From Clostridiales bacterium (GTDB lineage Bacteria > Bacillota > Clostridia > Lachnospirales > Lachnospiraceae): a stretch of DNA of 64,000 bases. A model generated the notes under the pieces. That model saw nothing but the letters and a program-made list of their open reading frames with translations. It did not search any database and was not told the origin of the DNA. The stretch is from the NCBI GenBank assembly GCA_018374355.1, contig JAHAFI010000002.1:1-64000 (forward strand), in the 5' to 3' direction. Below, piece by piece: positions 16,690 to 26,374 of the stretch. Both the position numbers and the translations under genes were made by a program. The first letter of the stretch is position 1. Every line of letters begins with the position of its first letter.

Positions 16690-19600
16690 ATGTCATTACA
16701 ATTCATTCTGGGAAATTCCGGCGCAGGAAAATCCCATCGGTTATTTCAGTATTTAATCGGTCAGGCAGAGGCGCATCCTGAGAAAAATTATCTGGTAGTG
16801 GTACCGGAGCAGTTTACCATGCAGACCCAGAAGAAACTGGTGGCGATGAGCCCGGGGCATGGAATCATGAATATTGATATTCTCAGCTTTCAGCGGCTGG
16901 CTCACCGGGTACTGGCGGAGGTGGGCGGGGAAAACCGTCCCATTTTGGAAGAAATAGGAAAAACACTGGTACTGCAGAGAGTGGTTCAGGAGCAGGAAAA
17001 AAATCTGGGGGTGCTGGCAGGAAGCCTGAAAAAGCCGGGAACCATCAGTGAGATGAAGTCTCTGGTATCCGAACTGATGCAGTACGATATCCACCCTGAG
17101 CAGGTGGGGGAGATACTGGAAAAGGTCAGCGATAAACCTCTTTTAAGCTGCAAGCTTCAGGATATCCGCGTGATTTATCAGGGCTTTTCGGATTATCTGA
17201 GAGAACGCTATATCACGGGAGAGGAAGTTCTTGACGTACTGTGCGACCGGATCGGGGAGTCCCGGCTGGTGAAAAACTGCGAGGTGGTACTGGATGGATT
17301 TACCGGGTTTACACCAATCCAGAACAAGCTGATGAGAAAACTTCTGACCCTTTCGGAAAAAGTGTGGGTTACGGTGACGCTGGATGAAAAGGCGTCCAGA
17401 GAGAAAATCAAAAGCCCTCAGCATTTATTTCGGATGAGCGGAACCATGCTGGAGCATCTCACAAAGCTGGCCCGGGAAGAAAAAGTGGAGATTGGGGAGG
17501 AGCTGTGGATCCATCCGGGAAAAGAGAGCCGCTTTGCAAAGGCTCCCGCTCTGGAATTTGTGGAACGCCACCTGTTTCGCTACGGCAATCCCCGCTACGA
17601 ATCAGAACAGGAGGAAATCCGTATCTTCGCGGCGCCAAACCCAAGGGAAGAGATGGAGGAGATTGCCAGAAGAATCCGCTGTCTGGTACGCACCAAGGGC
17701 TACCGCTACGGAGACTTCGCCGTGATTACCGGGGATCTTCCGGCCTATGGAAGCTATGCCCGTCAGGTTATGGAAAACAGCAGTATCCCCTGCTTCATTG
17801 ATGAAAAGCATTCTATATTGATGAACCCCTTTGTGGAATATCTGCGGGCGGCAGTGAATATGCTGACGGAGCGTTTCAGCTATGAGAGTGTATTCCGTTA
17901 TCTCCGCTGCGGTCTGTCCCGGCTGTCTGTATTTGAAACAGATCAGTTGGAAAACTACTGTATTGGTGTGGGAATCCGGAGCTGGAAGCAGTGGAAGGAT
18001 CATTGGGTGCGCCGATACCGGGGAATGGATGAAGGGAGCATAGAAGAAATCAACAAAATTCGGGAAAAGTTTCTGGAAGAAACGGAAGAACTGGCGGAGC
18101 AGATGAGCCGGAGGGAACTGACCGTGAGAGAGCGGACTGCCATACTGTACGAATTTATCTGCCGGGGACAGATTCAGGAAAAATTGAAAGAAAAAGAGCT
18201 TCTGTTTGAAAGTCAGGGAGAACAGGCGCTGGTGAAAGAATATTCCCAGATTTATGGGATCATCATGAGCCTTCTGGACAAAATGGTGCAGGTGCTGGGG
18301 GAGGAGAAACTTTCTCTGGAAGAATACAGGCAGCTTTTGGAAGCAGGATTTCAGGAGGCGAGAGTGGGGATCATTCCGCCCACAGCGGATCAGGTGCTGG
18401 TGGGAGACATGGAGCGTACCCGTCTGAAGGATATCAAGGTTCTGTTTTTTGCCGGGGTCAATGACACGGTGATTCCCAAACGGAAGGGAAGCGGAGGTCT
18501 TTTGTCGGAAACGGACAGGGAATATCTGGAAAACCAGAAGGTAGAGCTTGCACCCACATCCAGACAGGCTATGTATATCCAGAAGTTTTATCTTTATCTG
18601 AACATGACAAAGCCTTCCCGTCAGTTGATTCTTTCCTACGCAAAATCCAGCGGGCAGGGACAGGCTCAGGGGCCGGCCTATCTGATTCCCATGATGTGCC
18701 GTTTCTTTCCTGCACTTGTGATTGAGGAGAGCGATCGGCAGGGAATCGGTCAGGCGGAACAGGCAGGACAGGCTGTGGAGCTTCTTCTTGCGGGGCTGCA
18801 AAAATCCCGGGAGGAGGAGCCGGATGACCAGTGGAAAGAATTATTTAGCTGGTTTCTGAAATCACCCCAGTGGCAGGAGAAATGCCGCCGTTGGTTAAAA
18901 GGAGCATTCTGCCGGAAGCCGGAGGATCGAATCGCAAAGAGTGTTGCCAGAGCCCTTTACGGAACGACTCTGGAAAACAGCGCAACGGAGCTGGAAAAAT
19001 TTGCTGCCTGCGCCTTTGCCCATTTTCTTCAGTATGGTCTGGAAATATCGGAGCGGCAGGAATACGAATTTAAACCAGTGGATATGGGAAATGTAATCCA
19101 TCAGGCGCTGGAACAGTTTTCAAAAAATCTGAAAAAGCACCGCCTGATGTGGAGAAACCTTACCAAAGAGCAGCGGGAAGCGCTGATTGACGAGAGTGTG
19201 GAGGAAATGATCCACGATTACGGCAACACCATTCTGGAAAGCAGCGCCCGCAACCGTTATATGATTACCCGGGTAAAACGGATTCTCAGGAGAACGGTAT
19301 GGGCTTTGCAGGAGCAGCTAAAGGCGGGAAAATACGAGCCGGGACAGTTTGAGATTTCATTTGCCGTGGAAAGTGAGCTGGAGGCGGTTCAGTTTGAGCT
19401 TTCGGAGGATGAAAAACTCCGCCTCAGAGGCCGGATCGACCGCACGGACCGCTACGAGGAGGGAGATACCATCTATGTGAAGGTCATTGATTACAAATCG
19501 GGAAATACTTCCATGGATCTGATCGCCCTGTACCATGGCCTGCAGCTTCAGTTGGTAGTTTATATGAACGCTGCGATGGAGATTGAGCAGAGGGAGCATC

Positions 19601-20100
19601 CGGGAAAAAATGTGGAGCCTGCGGGCATTTTCTATTATCAGGTGAAAGACCCGCTGACGGAAGGAGAGCCGGATGAGGACGAAGAAACCATTTCCCAGCG
19701 GATTTTGCAGGAGCTGAAAGTAAACGGACTGATCCGCTCGGAGAAAAAAATCATTTCCGATATGGACGAGACACTGGAGCCGGGGAAAAAATCGCTGGTG
19801 ATTCCTGTGGCGTACAATAAAGACGGAAGCCTGTCCCGGTATTCCCGGACAGCAGGGCTGGAACAATTTCAGTCTCTTTCAAATTATGTAAACTCAAAAA
19901 TTCAGGAAATCGGAAAAGGAATTCTGGACGGTGAGGCAGAGGTGAATCCGTATAAGCTGAGGAAAAGAACAGCCTGTGATTATTGCAGCTATCGTGGGGT
20001 CTGCGGGTTTGATGAGAAGATTCCCGGATACCAGTACCGCCGGCTTCCGGTTTTTGCGGATGAAGAGCTGTGGAAAAAGCTCAGCGGAGAGGAGGAGTAG
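16690..20100 (+). CDS. addB: AddB subunit of the AddAB helicase-nuclease
   Basis: A 1136-residue protein. The N-terminal Walker A-like loop 'GNSGAGKS' is at about residues 9-16. The RecB-type nuclease motif 'VIDYKSGN' is near 934, and four iron-sulfur cysteines flank it: one in 'KFAACAFAHFL' (about 773) and three in 'CDYCSYRGVC' (about 1096). With AddA it resects double-strand ends up to Chi sites for RecA recombination. The start is ATG 16690, 8 bases after GAAGGAG; the frame stays open upstream to 16621 without a ribosome site. addA follows after 3 bp. Confidence 0.96.
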   Translation: MSLQFILGNSGAGKSHRLFQYLIGQAEAHPEKNYLVVVPEQFTMQTQKKLVAMSPGHGIMNIDILSFQRLAHRVLAEVGGENRPILEEIGKTLVLQRVVQEQEKNLGVLAGSLKKPGTISEMKSLVSELMQYDIHPEQVGEILEKVSDKPLLSCKLQDIRVIYQGFSDYLRERYITGEEVLDVLCDRIGESRLVKNCEVVLDGFTGFTPIQNKLMRKLLTLSEKVWVTVTLDEKASREKIKSPQHLFRMSGTMLEHLTKLAREEKVEIGEELWIHPGKESRFAKAPALEFVERHLFRYGNPRYESEQEEIRIFAAPNPREEMEEIARRIRCLVRTKGYRYGDFAVITGDLPAYGSYARQVMENSSIPCFIDEKHSILMNPFVEYLRAAVNMLTERFSYESVFRYLRCGLSRLSVFETDQLENYCIGVGIRSWKQWKDHWVRRYRGMDEGSIEEINKIREKFLEETEELAEQMSRRELTVRERTAILYEFICRGQIQEKLKEKELLFESQGEQALVKEYSQIYGIIMSLLDKMVQVLGEEKLSLEEYRQLLEAGFQEARVGIIPPTADQVLVGDMERTRLKDIKVLFFAGVNDTVIPKRKGSGGLLSETDREYLENQKVELAPTSRQAMYIQKFYLYLNMTKPSRQLILSYAKSSGQGQAQGPAYLIPMMCRFFPALVIEESDRQGIGQAEQAGQAVELLLAGLQKSREEEPDDQWKELFSWFLKSPQWQEKCRRWLKGAFCRKPEDRIAKSVARALYGTTLENSATELEKFAACAFAHFLQYGLEISERQEYEFKPVDMGNVIHQALEQFSKNLKKHRLMWRNLTKEQREALIDESVEEMIHDYGNTILESSARNRYMITRVKRILRRTVWALQEQLKAGKYEPGQFEISFAVESELEAVQFELSEDEKLRLRGRIDRTDRYEEGDTIYVKVIDYKSGNTSMDLIALYHGLQLQLVVYMNAAMEIEQREHPGKNVEPAGIFYYQVKDPLTEGEPDEDEETISQRILQELKVNGLIRSEKKIISDMDETLEPGKKSLVIPVAYNKDGSLSRYSRTAGLEQFQSLSNYVNSKIQEIGKGILDGEAEVNPYKLRKRTACDYCSYRGVCGFDEKIPGYQYRRLPVFADEELWKKLSGEEE

Positions 20101-20103
20101 GAG

Positions 20104-23100
20104 ATGGGAATGAACTGGACAAAGGAACAGGAGCAGGTCATCCGGCTTCAGAACCGGAATATTCTGGTAAGCGCAGCCGCCGGATCCGGCAAGACAGCGG
20201 TGCTGGTGGAACGTATTTTGAACATGATGACACGAAAAGAAAATCCGGTGGATATTGACCGTCTTTTGATTGTAACCTTCACAAGGGCGGCGGCCGGGGA
20301 GATGAAAGAGCGTCTCACTGCGGCGGTGGAAAAAAGGCTGGAAACGGAGCCGGAAAATGAGCATCTCCAAAGACAGCAGACTCTCATTCACAATGCTCAG
20401 ATCAATACTATTGACGGATTCTGCTCTTATGTGATCCGTAATTATTTTCATACCATTGATCTGGATCCGGGATTTCGCACGGCAAATGAGGGGGAACTGA
20501 AACTTCTCAAACATGATGTGATAAAGGAGCTGCTGGAAGAAAATTACGAGGCGAAGAATCCTGCATTTGAAAATTTTGTGGAAACCTTTGCGTCGGGGAA
20601 GAGTGATGAGGGGATTATTGACCTGATCCTGCGTCTGTATGAATTTTCCATGAGTAACCCATGGCCAAAGGAGTGGCTGGAAGAGTGCAAGAAGCCTTAT
20701 CTGGCAGAAAGCTTTGATGAACTTCAGGAAAGTCTCTGGATGGAAAAATTATGGGAAGATGCCCTTCGAAGCGTGGAGCAGGCAAAGGAACTTTGTGAGA
20801 AAAATGCCCTTCTGATTCAGGAGGAGGACGGCCCCTATATGTACGGGGACGCTGTGGCAGCAGACAGGCAGATTGTGGAAAGACTGGAAAAAGCATGTAC
20901 AGACCGGGCATTTGATCAATGTGAGCAGGTTCTTTCCTGTCTGAAATTTACCGCCCTGTCCCGAAAAAAGGACGAGTCTGTATACGATCGCAAGCGTGAG
21001 CAGGTAAAGCGTGAGAGGGATCAGCTGAAGGATGTGCTGAAAGGTCTGAAGGAGCGGTATTTTTATGGGGACAGCGGAAGGATTCTGCAGGAAATGCAGC
21101 TTTGCCGGGATCCGGTGGAGGAATTGATCCGGCTGACTATAGATTTTATTGACGCCTTTGCAGCAAAAAAGAGACAAAAAAATCTGGTGGATTTTTCGGA
21201 TATGGAGCATTTCGCTCTGGATATTCTGGTGAAGAAACAGGACGGGGAGCTGATCTATACTCCGGCAGCAGATGAGTTCTCCCAGAGATTTGAAGAAATT
21301 TTGATTGATGAATATCAGGACAGCAATCTGGTGCAGGAGACCCTGCTTCAAAGCGTGTCCAAACTGCGGCAGGGCAGATACAACATCTTTATGGTGGGGG
21401 ATGTGAAACAGAGCATTTACCGCTTCCGTCTTGCAAGGCCGGAATTATTTATGGAAAAATATGAAAATTACACTCATGAAGAAAGTGAATGCCAGCGTAT
21501 CGACCTGCATAAAAACTTCCGCAGCCGTGCAGAGGTTCTGGCGGGAGTGAACTATATCTTTGAGCAGATTATGGGAAAAGAGCTGGGAGATGTGGAGTAT
21601 GATGAGGCGGCGGCCCTGTATCCGGGAGCCGTATTCCCGGAGCCGGAGGAGCAGAGGGGCGTTTTCGAAAGTACAGAGATTCTGATTGCCGGAACGGACG
21701 GGACAGAAACGGAGGACACTTCAGAGGAGCAGGCGGAAACCAGCGCACAGGAAATGGAAGCCCGGATGATCGGAAAGAGGATCCGGGAAATCGTGGGGAA
21801 ACAGCAGGTGGTGGACAAGGCCACAGGCGCTTACCGTCCTGCCCGCTGTCAGGACTGCGTGATCCTGCTTCGAACCGTGTCGGGATGGGCGGAAACCTTT
21901 GTGCGGGTATTGTCGGACATGGGAATCCCGGCTTATGCTTCATCCAGAACCGGGTACTTCAGCGCGCTGGAGGTGGTGACAGTACTGAATTATCTTCATA
22001 TCTGCGACAATCCCATGCAGGAGATTCCCTTTACCGGAGTGCTGCTGTCCCCCATGGCGGGCTGTACCCCGGAGGAACTGGCAGTGATGAAAGCAGCATT
22101 TCCAGATAAAAAAATCTATGAATGTGCATGGAAATATCACGAAGAGGGAGAAAATACAGGGCTCAGGGAAAAACTGGATAAATTTTTCAGCGTATACCAG
22201 CAGATTCGTGAGCGGGTGCCTTACACGCCGATCCACGAACTGATTCAGAAAATTCTCAGCTTCACCGGATACCATACCTATGCGGCGGCTATGCCGGGAG
22301 GAGACCAGCGGAAGGCCAATTTGGAGATGTTAGTGGAAAAAGCTATGGAATACGAGAGCACCAGCTATCGGGGACTGTTCAATTTCATCCGTTATATGGA
22401 GCAGCTTCAGAAATATCAGGTGGACTTTGGCGAGGTGAGCACCATGGGTGAAAATGAAGATACAGTGCGTATCATGAGCATCCACAAGAGCAAGGGACTG
22501 GAATTTCCCATTGTCTTTGTGGCGGGAATGGGGAAACGGTTTAACATGATGGATGCCAATGCAGGTCTGGTGATTCATGCGGATCTGGGCATAGGCATGA
22601 ATGCTATTGATCAGAACCTGCGTGTGAAGATTCCCACCCTGATGCGTCAGGTGATGCAGAAACAGATTCGTCTGGAAAGTCTGGGAGAAGAGCTTCGTGT
22701 CCTGTATGTGGCGCTGACCAGAGCGAAAGAAAAGCTGATCCTTACAGGAACGCTGGATAAGCTGGAAAAACGGGTGGAAACGCTTCACGCTCTGACAGAC
22801 AGAAAGAAACGGCGGCTGCCCTACGGAATGCTGGAAGGTGCGCAGGACTTCTGGGGCTGGATTCTTCCGGCGCTGGCCCGTCATCCGGCCTTTGACCATC
22901 TGTATGAACAGGCAGGTGAGCATGGATACTGCCTGAACCCCTGCTATCAGGAAGAGATTCCTTTTGTGATTCAGGCATCCGGCGGCATGGAACTGGTTGG
23001 AGAAGAAATGGAGCGGCAGATTTCCGGTGAACTTCAGTACCGCAGACTGCTTCACTGGGATGTTGAGCAGGTATATGAAGAAGGGTTAAGAGCACAGTTG

Positions 23101-23826
23101 GAAGAGAGGTTTTCTTATCAATATCCCTATGAGCATCTCAGGGAAATCCCGGCAAAAATCAGTGTTTCCCAATTAAAGGAGCAGGAGCTTTTCGGGGAAG
23201 AGGCAGAGGAGCTTTTCAGGGAAGAGCCTGTGGTGCCCCTGATTCCGGAGTTTATAAAAACGGAAAAAGAAGAACTGAAGGGGGCAGCCCGGGGAACGGC
23301 ATACCACCGTGTGCTGGAACTTCTGGATTACGGACGGGTGGACTCTCAGGAGACGATCAGTGAGCAGGTTGAGCAGATGAAGGCCAGCGGAAAAATAGAT
23401 TGGGAGATGGCACGGGCCGTCCGGGCAAGCCAGATTTTGTGGTTTGTCAATTCCCATCTGGGAAAGCGGATGCAGCGGGCATGGAAGGAAAACCGCCTGT
23501 GGCGTGAGCAGCAGTTCGTAATGAGTATCCCGGCAGGAGAAAAGAATCCTGACTGGGGGGAGGAAGAACAGATTCTGATTCAGGGTATCATCGACGGATT
23601 CTTCGAGGAGGAGGATGGACTGGTTCTGGTAGATTATAAGACAGACTATGTGGAAAAAGGACGGGAACAGGAACTGGTTGAGAAATACCGGACGCAGCTT
23701 TGGTACTATGCCGAGGCGCTTGGCCGGGTGAGAAGAAAGCGGGTGAAGGAAGCGTATATCTATTCCTTTGCTGTGGGGAAGGCGCTGGAGGTTTCCCTGA
23801 AACAGCCGGGAAGGAAAAAAGAATAG
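20104..23826 (+). CDS. addA: AddA subunit of the AddAB helicase-nuclease
   Basis: This 1240-residue UvrD/Rep-type superfamily 1 helicase is fused to a C-terminal nuclease. Walker A 'AAAGSGKTAVL' is at about residues 20-30, Walker B 'ILIDEYQDSN' near 400, helicase motif III 'MVGDVKQSIYRFR' near 431, and 'IMSIHKSKGLEFPIVF' near 790. The nuclease motif 'LVDYKTDYV' lies near 1177. It is the motor and second nuclease of the complex with AddB. GGAGGAG just upstream overlaps the end of addB. Confidence 0.97.
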   Translation: MGMNWTKEQEQVIRLQNRNILVSAAAGSGKTAVLVERILNMMTRKENPVDIDRLLIVTFTRAAAGEMKERLTAAVEKRLETEPENEHLQRQQTLIHNAQINTIDGFCSYVIRNYFHTIDLDPGFRTANEGELKLLKHDVIKELLEENYEAKNPAFENFVETFASGKSDEGIIDLILRLYEFSMSNPWPKEWLEECKKPYLAESFDELQESLWMEKLWEDALRSVEQAKELCEKNALLIQEEDGPYMYGDAVAADRQIVERLEKACTDRAFDQCEQVLSCLKFTALSRKKDESVYDRKREQVKRERDQLKDVLKGLKERYFYGDSGRILQEMQLCRDPVEELIRLTIDFIDAFAAKKRQKNLVDFSDMEHFALDILVKKQDGELIYTPAADEFSQRFEEILIDEYQDSNLVQETLLQSVSKLRQGRYNIFMVGDVKQSIYRFRLARPELFMEKYENYTHEESECQRIDLHKNFRSRAEVLAGVNYIFEQIMGKELGDVEYDEAAALYPGAVFPEPEEQRGVFESTEILIAGTDGTETEDTSEEQAETSAQEMEARMIGKRIREIVGKQQVVDKATGAYRPARCQDCVILLRTVSGWAETFVRVLSDMGIPAYASSRTGYFSALEVVTVLNYLHICDNPMQEIPFTGVLLSPMAGCTPEELAVMKAAFPDKKIYECAWKYHEEGENTGLREKLDKFFSVYQQIRERVPYTPIHELIQKILSFTGYHTYAAAMPGGDQRKANLEMLVEKAMEYESTSYRGLFNFIRYMEQLQKYQVDFGEVSTMGENEDTVRIMSIHKSKGLEFPIVFVAGMGKRFNMMDANAGLVIHADLGIGMNAIDQNLRVKIPTLMRQVMQKQIRLESLGEELRVLYVALTRAKEKLILTGTLDKLEKRVETLHALTDRKKRRLPYGMLEGAQDFWGWILPALARHPAFDHLYEQAGEHGYCLNPCYQEEIPFVIQASGGMELVGEEMERQISGELQYRRLLHWDVEQVYEEGLRAQLEERFSYQYPYEHLREIPAKISVSQLKEQELFGEEAEELFREEPVVPLIPEFIKTEKEELKGAARGTAYHRVLELLDYGRVDSQETISEQVEQMKASGKIDWEMARAVRASQILWFVNSHLGKRMQRAWKENRLWREQQFVMSIPAGEKNPDWGEEEQILIQGIIDGFFEEEDGLVLVDYKTDYVEKGREQELVEKYRTQLWYYAEALGRVRRKRVKEAYIYSFAVGKALEVSLKQPGRKKE

Positions 23827-23873
23827 AAGATAGTAACAGTTCAGCTCTCTACTGTCCCGCGAGGTGTTAACTT

Positions 23874-23977
23874 GCAAAGGCAAGTCAATCCCGAGACATA
23901 CGGACGCCAAAGCGCATATCATGGGATTTGTGTGCATGCATTTGTAGCTATGAAGCCTGAAAGGCTGAATAGTTACA
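23874..23977 (+). repeat. Interspersed element, copy B, with compensatory changes in its hairpin
   Basis: This is homologous to 1-100. The terminal hairpin has outer arms 23943-23951 and 23969-23977, a GA/GA internal loop and inner stem AGCCT/AGGCT with loop GAA. In copy A the inner stem is AGGAC/GTCCT, so both sides changed while pairing was kept. The element begins about 48 bp after the addA stop codon. Confidence 0.75.
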
Positions 23978-24307
23978 GAAGATATGATAAGTATTGCACG
24001 TTTTTCTTGTCCTTTGCAGTTCTTTATGTTATGATTGGCTTGAATTTCTATAATTTCTATATTACATATCTGAATTTGCGGTTAGTTGAGGTGATCGCTT
24101 CCTTCCGGATTATCAGAAGTTTTGTAGTCTATGAATCTAAAACGCATGATGAGGCACAGCTTGGAAATTGCAAAATTCTCTCCGGCAAAAATAACAAAAA
24201 GATAAGAACGGAATGGTTTTCATAGGGGGTACGTATCTCTATATAGAGAGGAAAGAATCATCAGGATTGACGAAAGAAGGTTTTATGAACCGTAAGGAGA
24301 AAAAGGA
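23978..24307 (+). other. Intergenic region upstream of the signalling operon
   Basis: No convincing gene is present. The region is AT-rich and holds a short perfect palindrome CTCTATATAGAG at 24237-24248, a possible operator or hairpin. Weak promoter-like sequences occur but none meets consensus spacing. An open frame at 23872-24225 runs through the repeat and is not supported as a gene. Confidence 0.5.
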
Positions 24308-25972
24308 ATGAACAAAAGAATATTGATTGTTGAGGATCAGGAAATTAACCGTATGATGCTGGCTCAGATTGTTTCATCCAAGTATGAGGTGATTGAGGCG
24401 GCAAATGGTAAAGAAGCCATGGAGATTCTGGAACAGCAGTCAGCACGAATCGCATTGATCCTGTTAGATTTGGTAATGCCGGTAATGACAGGATATGAAG
24501 TATTGGAAGAGATGAAGAAAAATCCGGAGTATGATGTGATTCCGATTATTATAACTACAAACAGTGCTTCCACGGAGGATGAGCTGAGAACACTGTCCTG
24601 TGGTGCAACCGAATTTATTGCGAAGCCTTACCAGCCTGAGATCCTTCTGCGGCGTATTGAGAGCATTTTGAAGCTTCAGGAGGCTACCACGATGGTGCAT
24701 CGGCTGCAGAACGACCAATTGACGGGACTTTTGAACCGGGATTATTTTCTTGATTGCGCCCAAAAACTTAAAGACAAATATCCGGAGAAAAGATTTGACT
24801 TATTTTGCTCAAATGTAGAAAAGTTCCGGATAGTGAATGAAAAATATGGTGTTGATGCAGGAGACCGCTTCCTAAAAGAAGTAGCGTCTGTTATTAAAGA
24901 GGAGCTTGCGGATAAAGAGTTTCTCCTTGCGCGTTTTTATGCAGATTACTTTATCGGTATTGCCAAGCAGACATCGGATGCTTCAGGGGAGTGGCTTACA
25001 GCGCTCAGCGAAAAGGTCAATCAGCGGTTCAGCATTCCCAATGTATCTGTTAAGTGGGGGCTTGTCATTGATGACGGAAGTCATATGTCCATCGAAGAGA
25101 TGTGCAACAATGCTATTGAAGCAGTTCATGCGATCCGCGGGCAGTATGAAATCAACGTGCATGTGTATAACACAGAATTAAAGGAAAAGCTGCTGCAGGA
25201 GCAGGCGGTTCTTGATGAATTGGACGAGGCGCTGGAAAAACATTATTACGAGATTTATCTTCAGCCGAAAGTAAAAAATGGAGCACTCTGCTGGATGGAT
25301 GCGGAGGCGCTGGTGCGCTGCAACCATCCTGAGAAGGGAATGATCATGCCGGATGCATTTATTCCTATTTTGGAGAAAACAAGACTTATTACCAAACTGG
25401 ACTGGTATGTGTGGGAGGAAACCTGCAAAATACTGCGCCTGCTGGAAGATAAAGGCTATGGGAAATTATCCGTTTCTGTCAATGTATCCCGTGTGGATGT
25501 TTATGAGGAAAGCTTTGTTGATAAAATCAGTGAGCTGGCTCTGCGGTATCGGATCCAGCCTTCCCAGCTTCATCTGGAAATCACGGAAAGCGCTGTTGTG
25601 GAAAATCTGGAATGGGTCAGTGTGGTAGGGGGAATGCTCAGAGAAAGGGGCTTCCAATTGGAAATCGATGATTTTGGAAACGGCTATTCTTCACTCAATA
25701 TGATCACACAGTTGGCAGCAGATGTGTTAAAACTGGATCGGATGTTAGTTGAAAATGAAAGCAAAAAGCCGGGCAGTCTCCAGTTTATTATCGGGCTGGC
25801 CCACTGGCTGGAAATGAAAGTGGTTGCCGAGGGAGTGGAAACAAAAGAACAGTATGAGCATATGTTTGATATCGGCTGTGACTATATACAGGGGTACTAT
25901 GCTGCAAAGCCGATGCCCTGGAAAGAATTTGAAAAAAATCTCCAACAGCAGAAAAAACTAGGGGGGGGGTAG
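24308..25972 (+). CDS. Response regulator with degenerate GGDEF and intact EAL domain (c-di-GMP phosphodiesterase)
   Basis: 554 residues. The receiver domain is at 4-118, with phospho-acceptor Asp54 ('LLDLVMP') and Lys106. The GGDEF-type domain is at about 135-290, where the catalytic motif is replaced by 'ARFYADYF', so it should not make c-di-GMP. The EAL domain at about 300-545 has 'AEALVR', 'EITES', 'DDFGNGYSSL', 'KLDRMLV' and 'AEGVET' intact, so it should hydrolyse c-di-GMP. The protein ends at a run of nine G (25961-25969) directly before its stop codon; losing one G would join it in frame to the next gene. It is first in a four-gene operon. Confidence 0.9.
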   Translation: MNKRILIVEDQEINRMMLAQIVSSKYEVIEAANGKEAMEILEQQSARIALILLDLVMPVMTGYEVLEEMKKNPEYDVIPIIITTNSASTEDELRTLSCGATEFIAKPYQPEILLRRIESILKLQEATTMVHRLQNDQLTGLLNRDYFLDCAQKLKDKYPEKRFDLFCSNVEKFRIVNEKYGVDAGDRFLKEVASVIKEELADKEFLLARFYADYFIGIAKQTSDASGEWLTALSEKVNQRFSIPNVSVKWGLVIDDGSHMSIEEMCNNAIEAVHAIRGQYEINVHVYNTELKEKLLQEQAVLDELDEALEKHYYEIYLQPKVKNGALCWMDAEALVRCNHPEKGMIMPDAFIPILEKTRLITKLDWYVWEETCKILRLLEDKGYGKLSVSVNVSRVDVYEESFVDKISELALRYRIQPSQLHLEITESAVVENLEWVSVVGGMLRERGFQLEIDDFGNGYSSLNMITQLAADVLKLDRMLVENESKKPGSLQFIIGLAHWLEMKVVAEGVETKEQYEHMFDIGCDYIQGYYAAKPMPWKEFEKNLQQQKKLGGG

Positions 25973-25979
25973 AAGACTT

Positions 25980-26339
25980 TTGGAATTAAAAACTTTTTAT
26001 AATAATTTAGGACAGAGCTATGAAATTGTTCTGAAGCGGATGATGGGAAAAGAAGAATTTCTGTATTCTCTTCTCAGCAGATTTGCAGCAGACACGACGA
26101 TGAATGATCTTGAGGCAGTGATGAAGAGCTGTGATGCAGCCAAAATTTTTAATCAGGCACATACCTTAAAAGGAGTAGCGGAAAATCTGGGATTGAAACC
26201 GCTTTACGAGAAAACATCAGCCCTTGTGGAAATTACCCGTAAGGGAAGTATGGAGGGTGCAGATGAAGCTTTTAAAGAAGTGAAACAGGCGTACAGGGAA
26301 GTAGTCGAAATGCTGCAAAGTATCACATTTAATCAGTAG
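25980..26339 (+). CDS. HPt phosphotransfer domain protein
   Basis: The 119-residue helical HPt domain has phospho-accepting His61 in 'QAHTLKGVAENLG'. HPt proteins pass phosphate between the receiver of a hybrid kinase and a second receiver, here plausibly from the downstream kinase to the upstream EAL regulator. The start is TTG 25980, only 7 bp after the previous stop and with no good ribosome site apart from the G-run. Either translation is coupled, or this is really the C-terminal domain of the upstream protein separated by one base in the G9 tract. Confidence 0.82.
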   Translation: MELKTFYNNLGQSYEIVLKRMMGKEEFLYSLLSRFAADTTMNDLEAVMKSCDAAKIFNQAHTLKGVAENLGLKPLYEKTSALVEITRKGSMEGADEAFKEVKQAYREVVEMLQSITFNQ

Positions 26340-26374
26340 CCGGATATGGAAAATGATCTGAGAGGAGGAGATTA

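Noticed and set aside
17602..18801. 399-codon minus-strand open frame
   Set aside because: Lies wholly inside addB on the opposite strand, His/Leu/Gln-rich, no ribosome site or motif.
23872..24225. 117-codon open frame after addA
   Set aside because: Runs through the interspersed repeat copy and AT-rich DNA; no ribosome site and no family resemblance.
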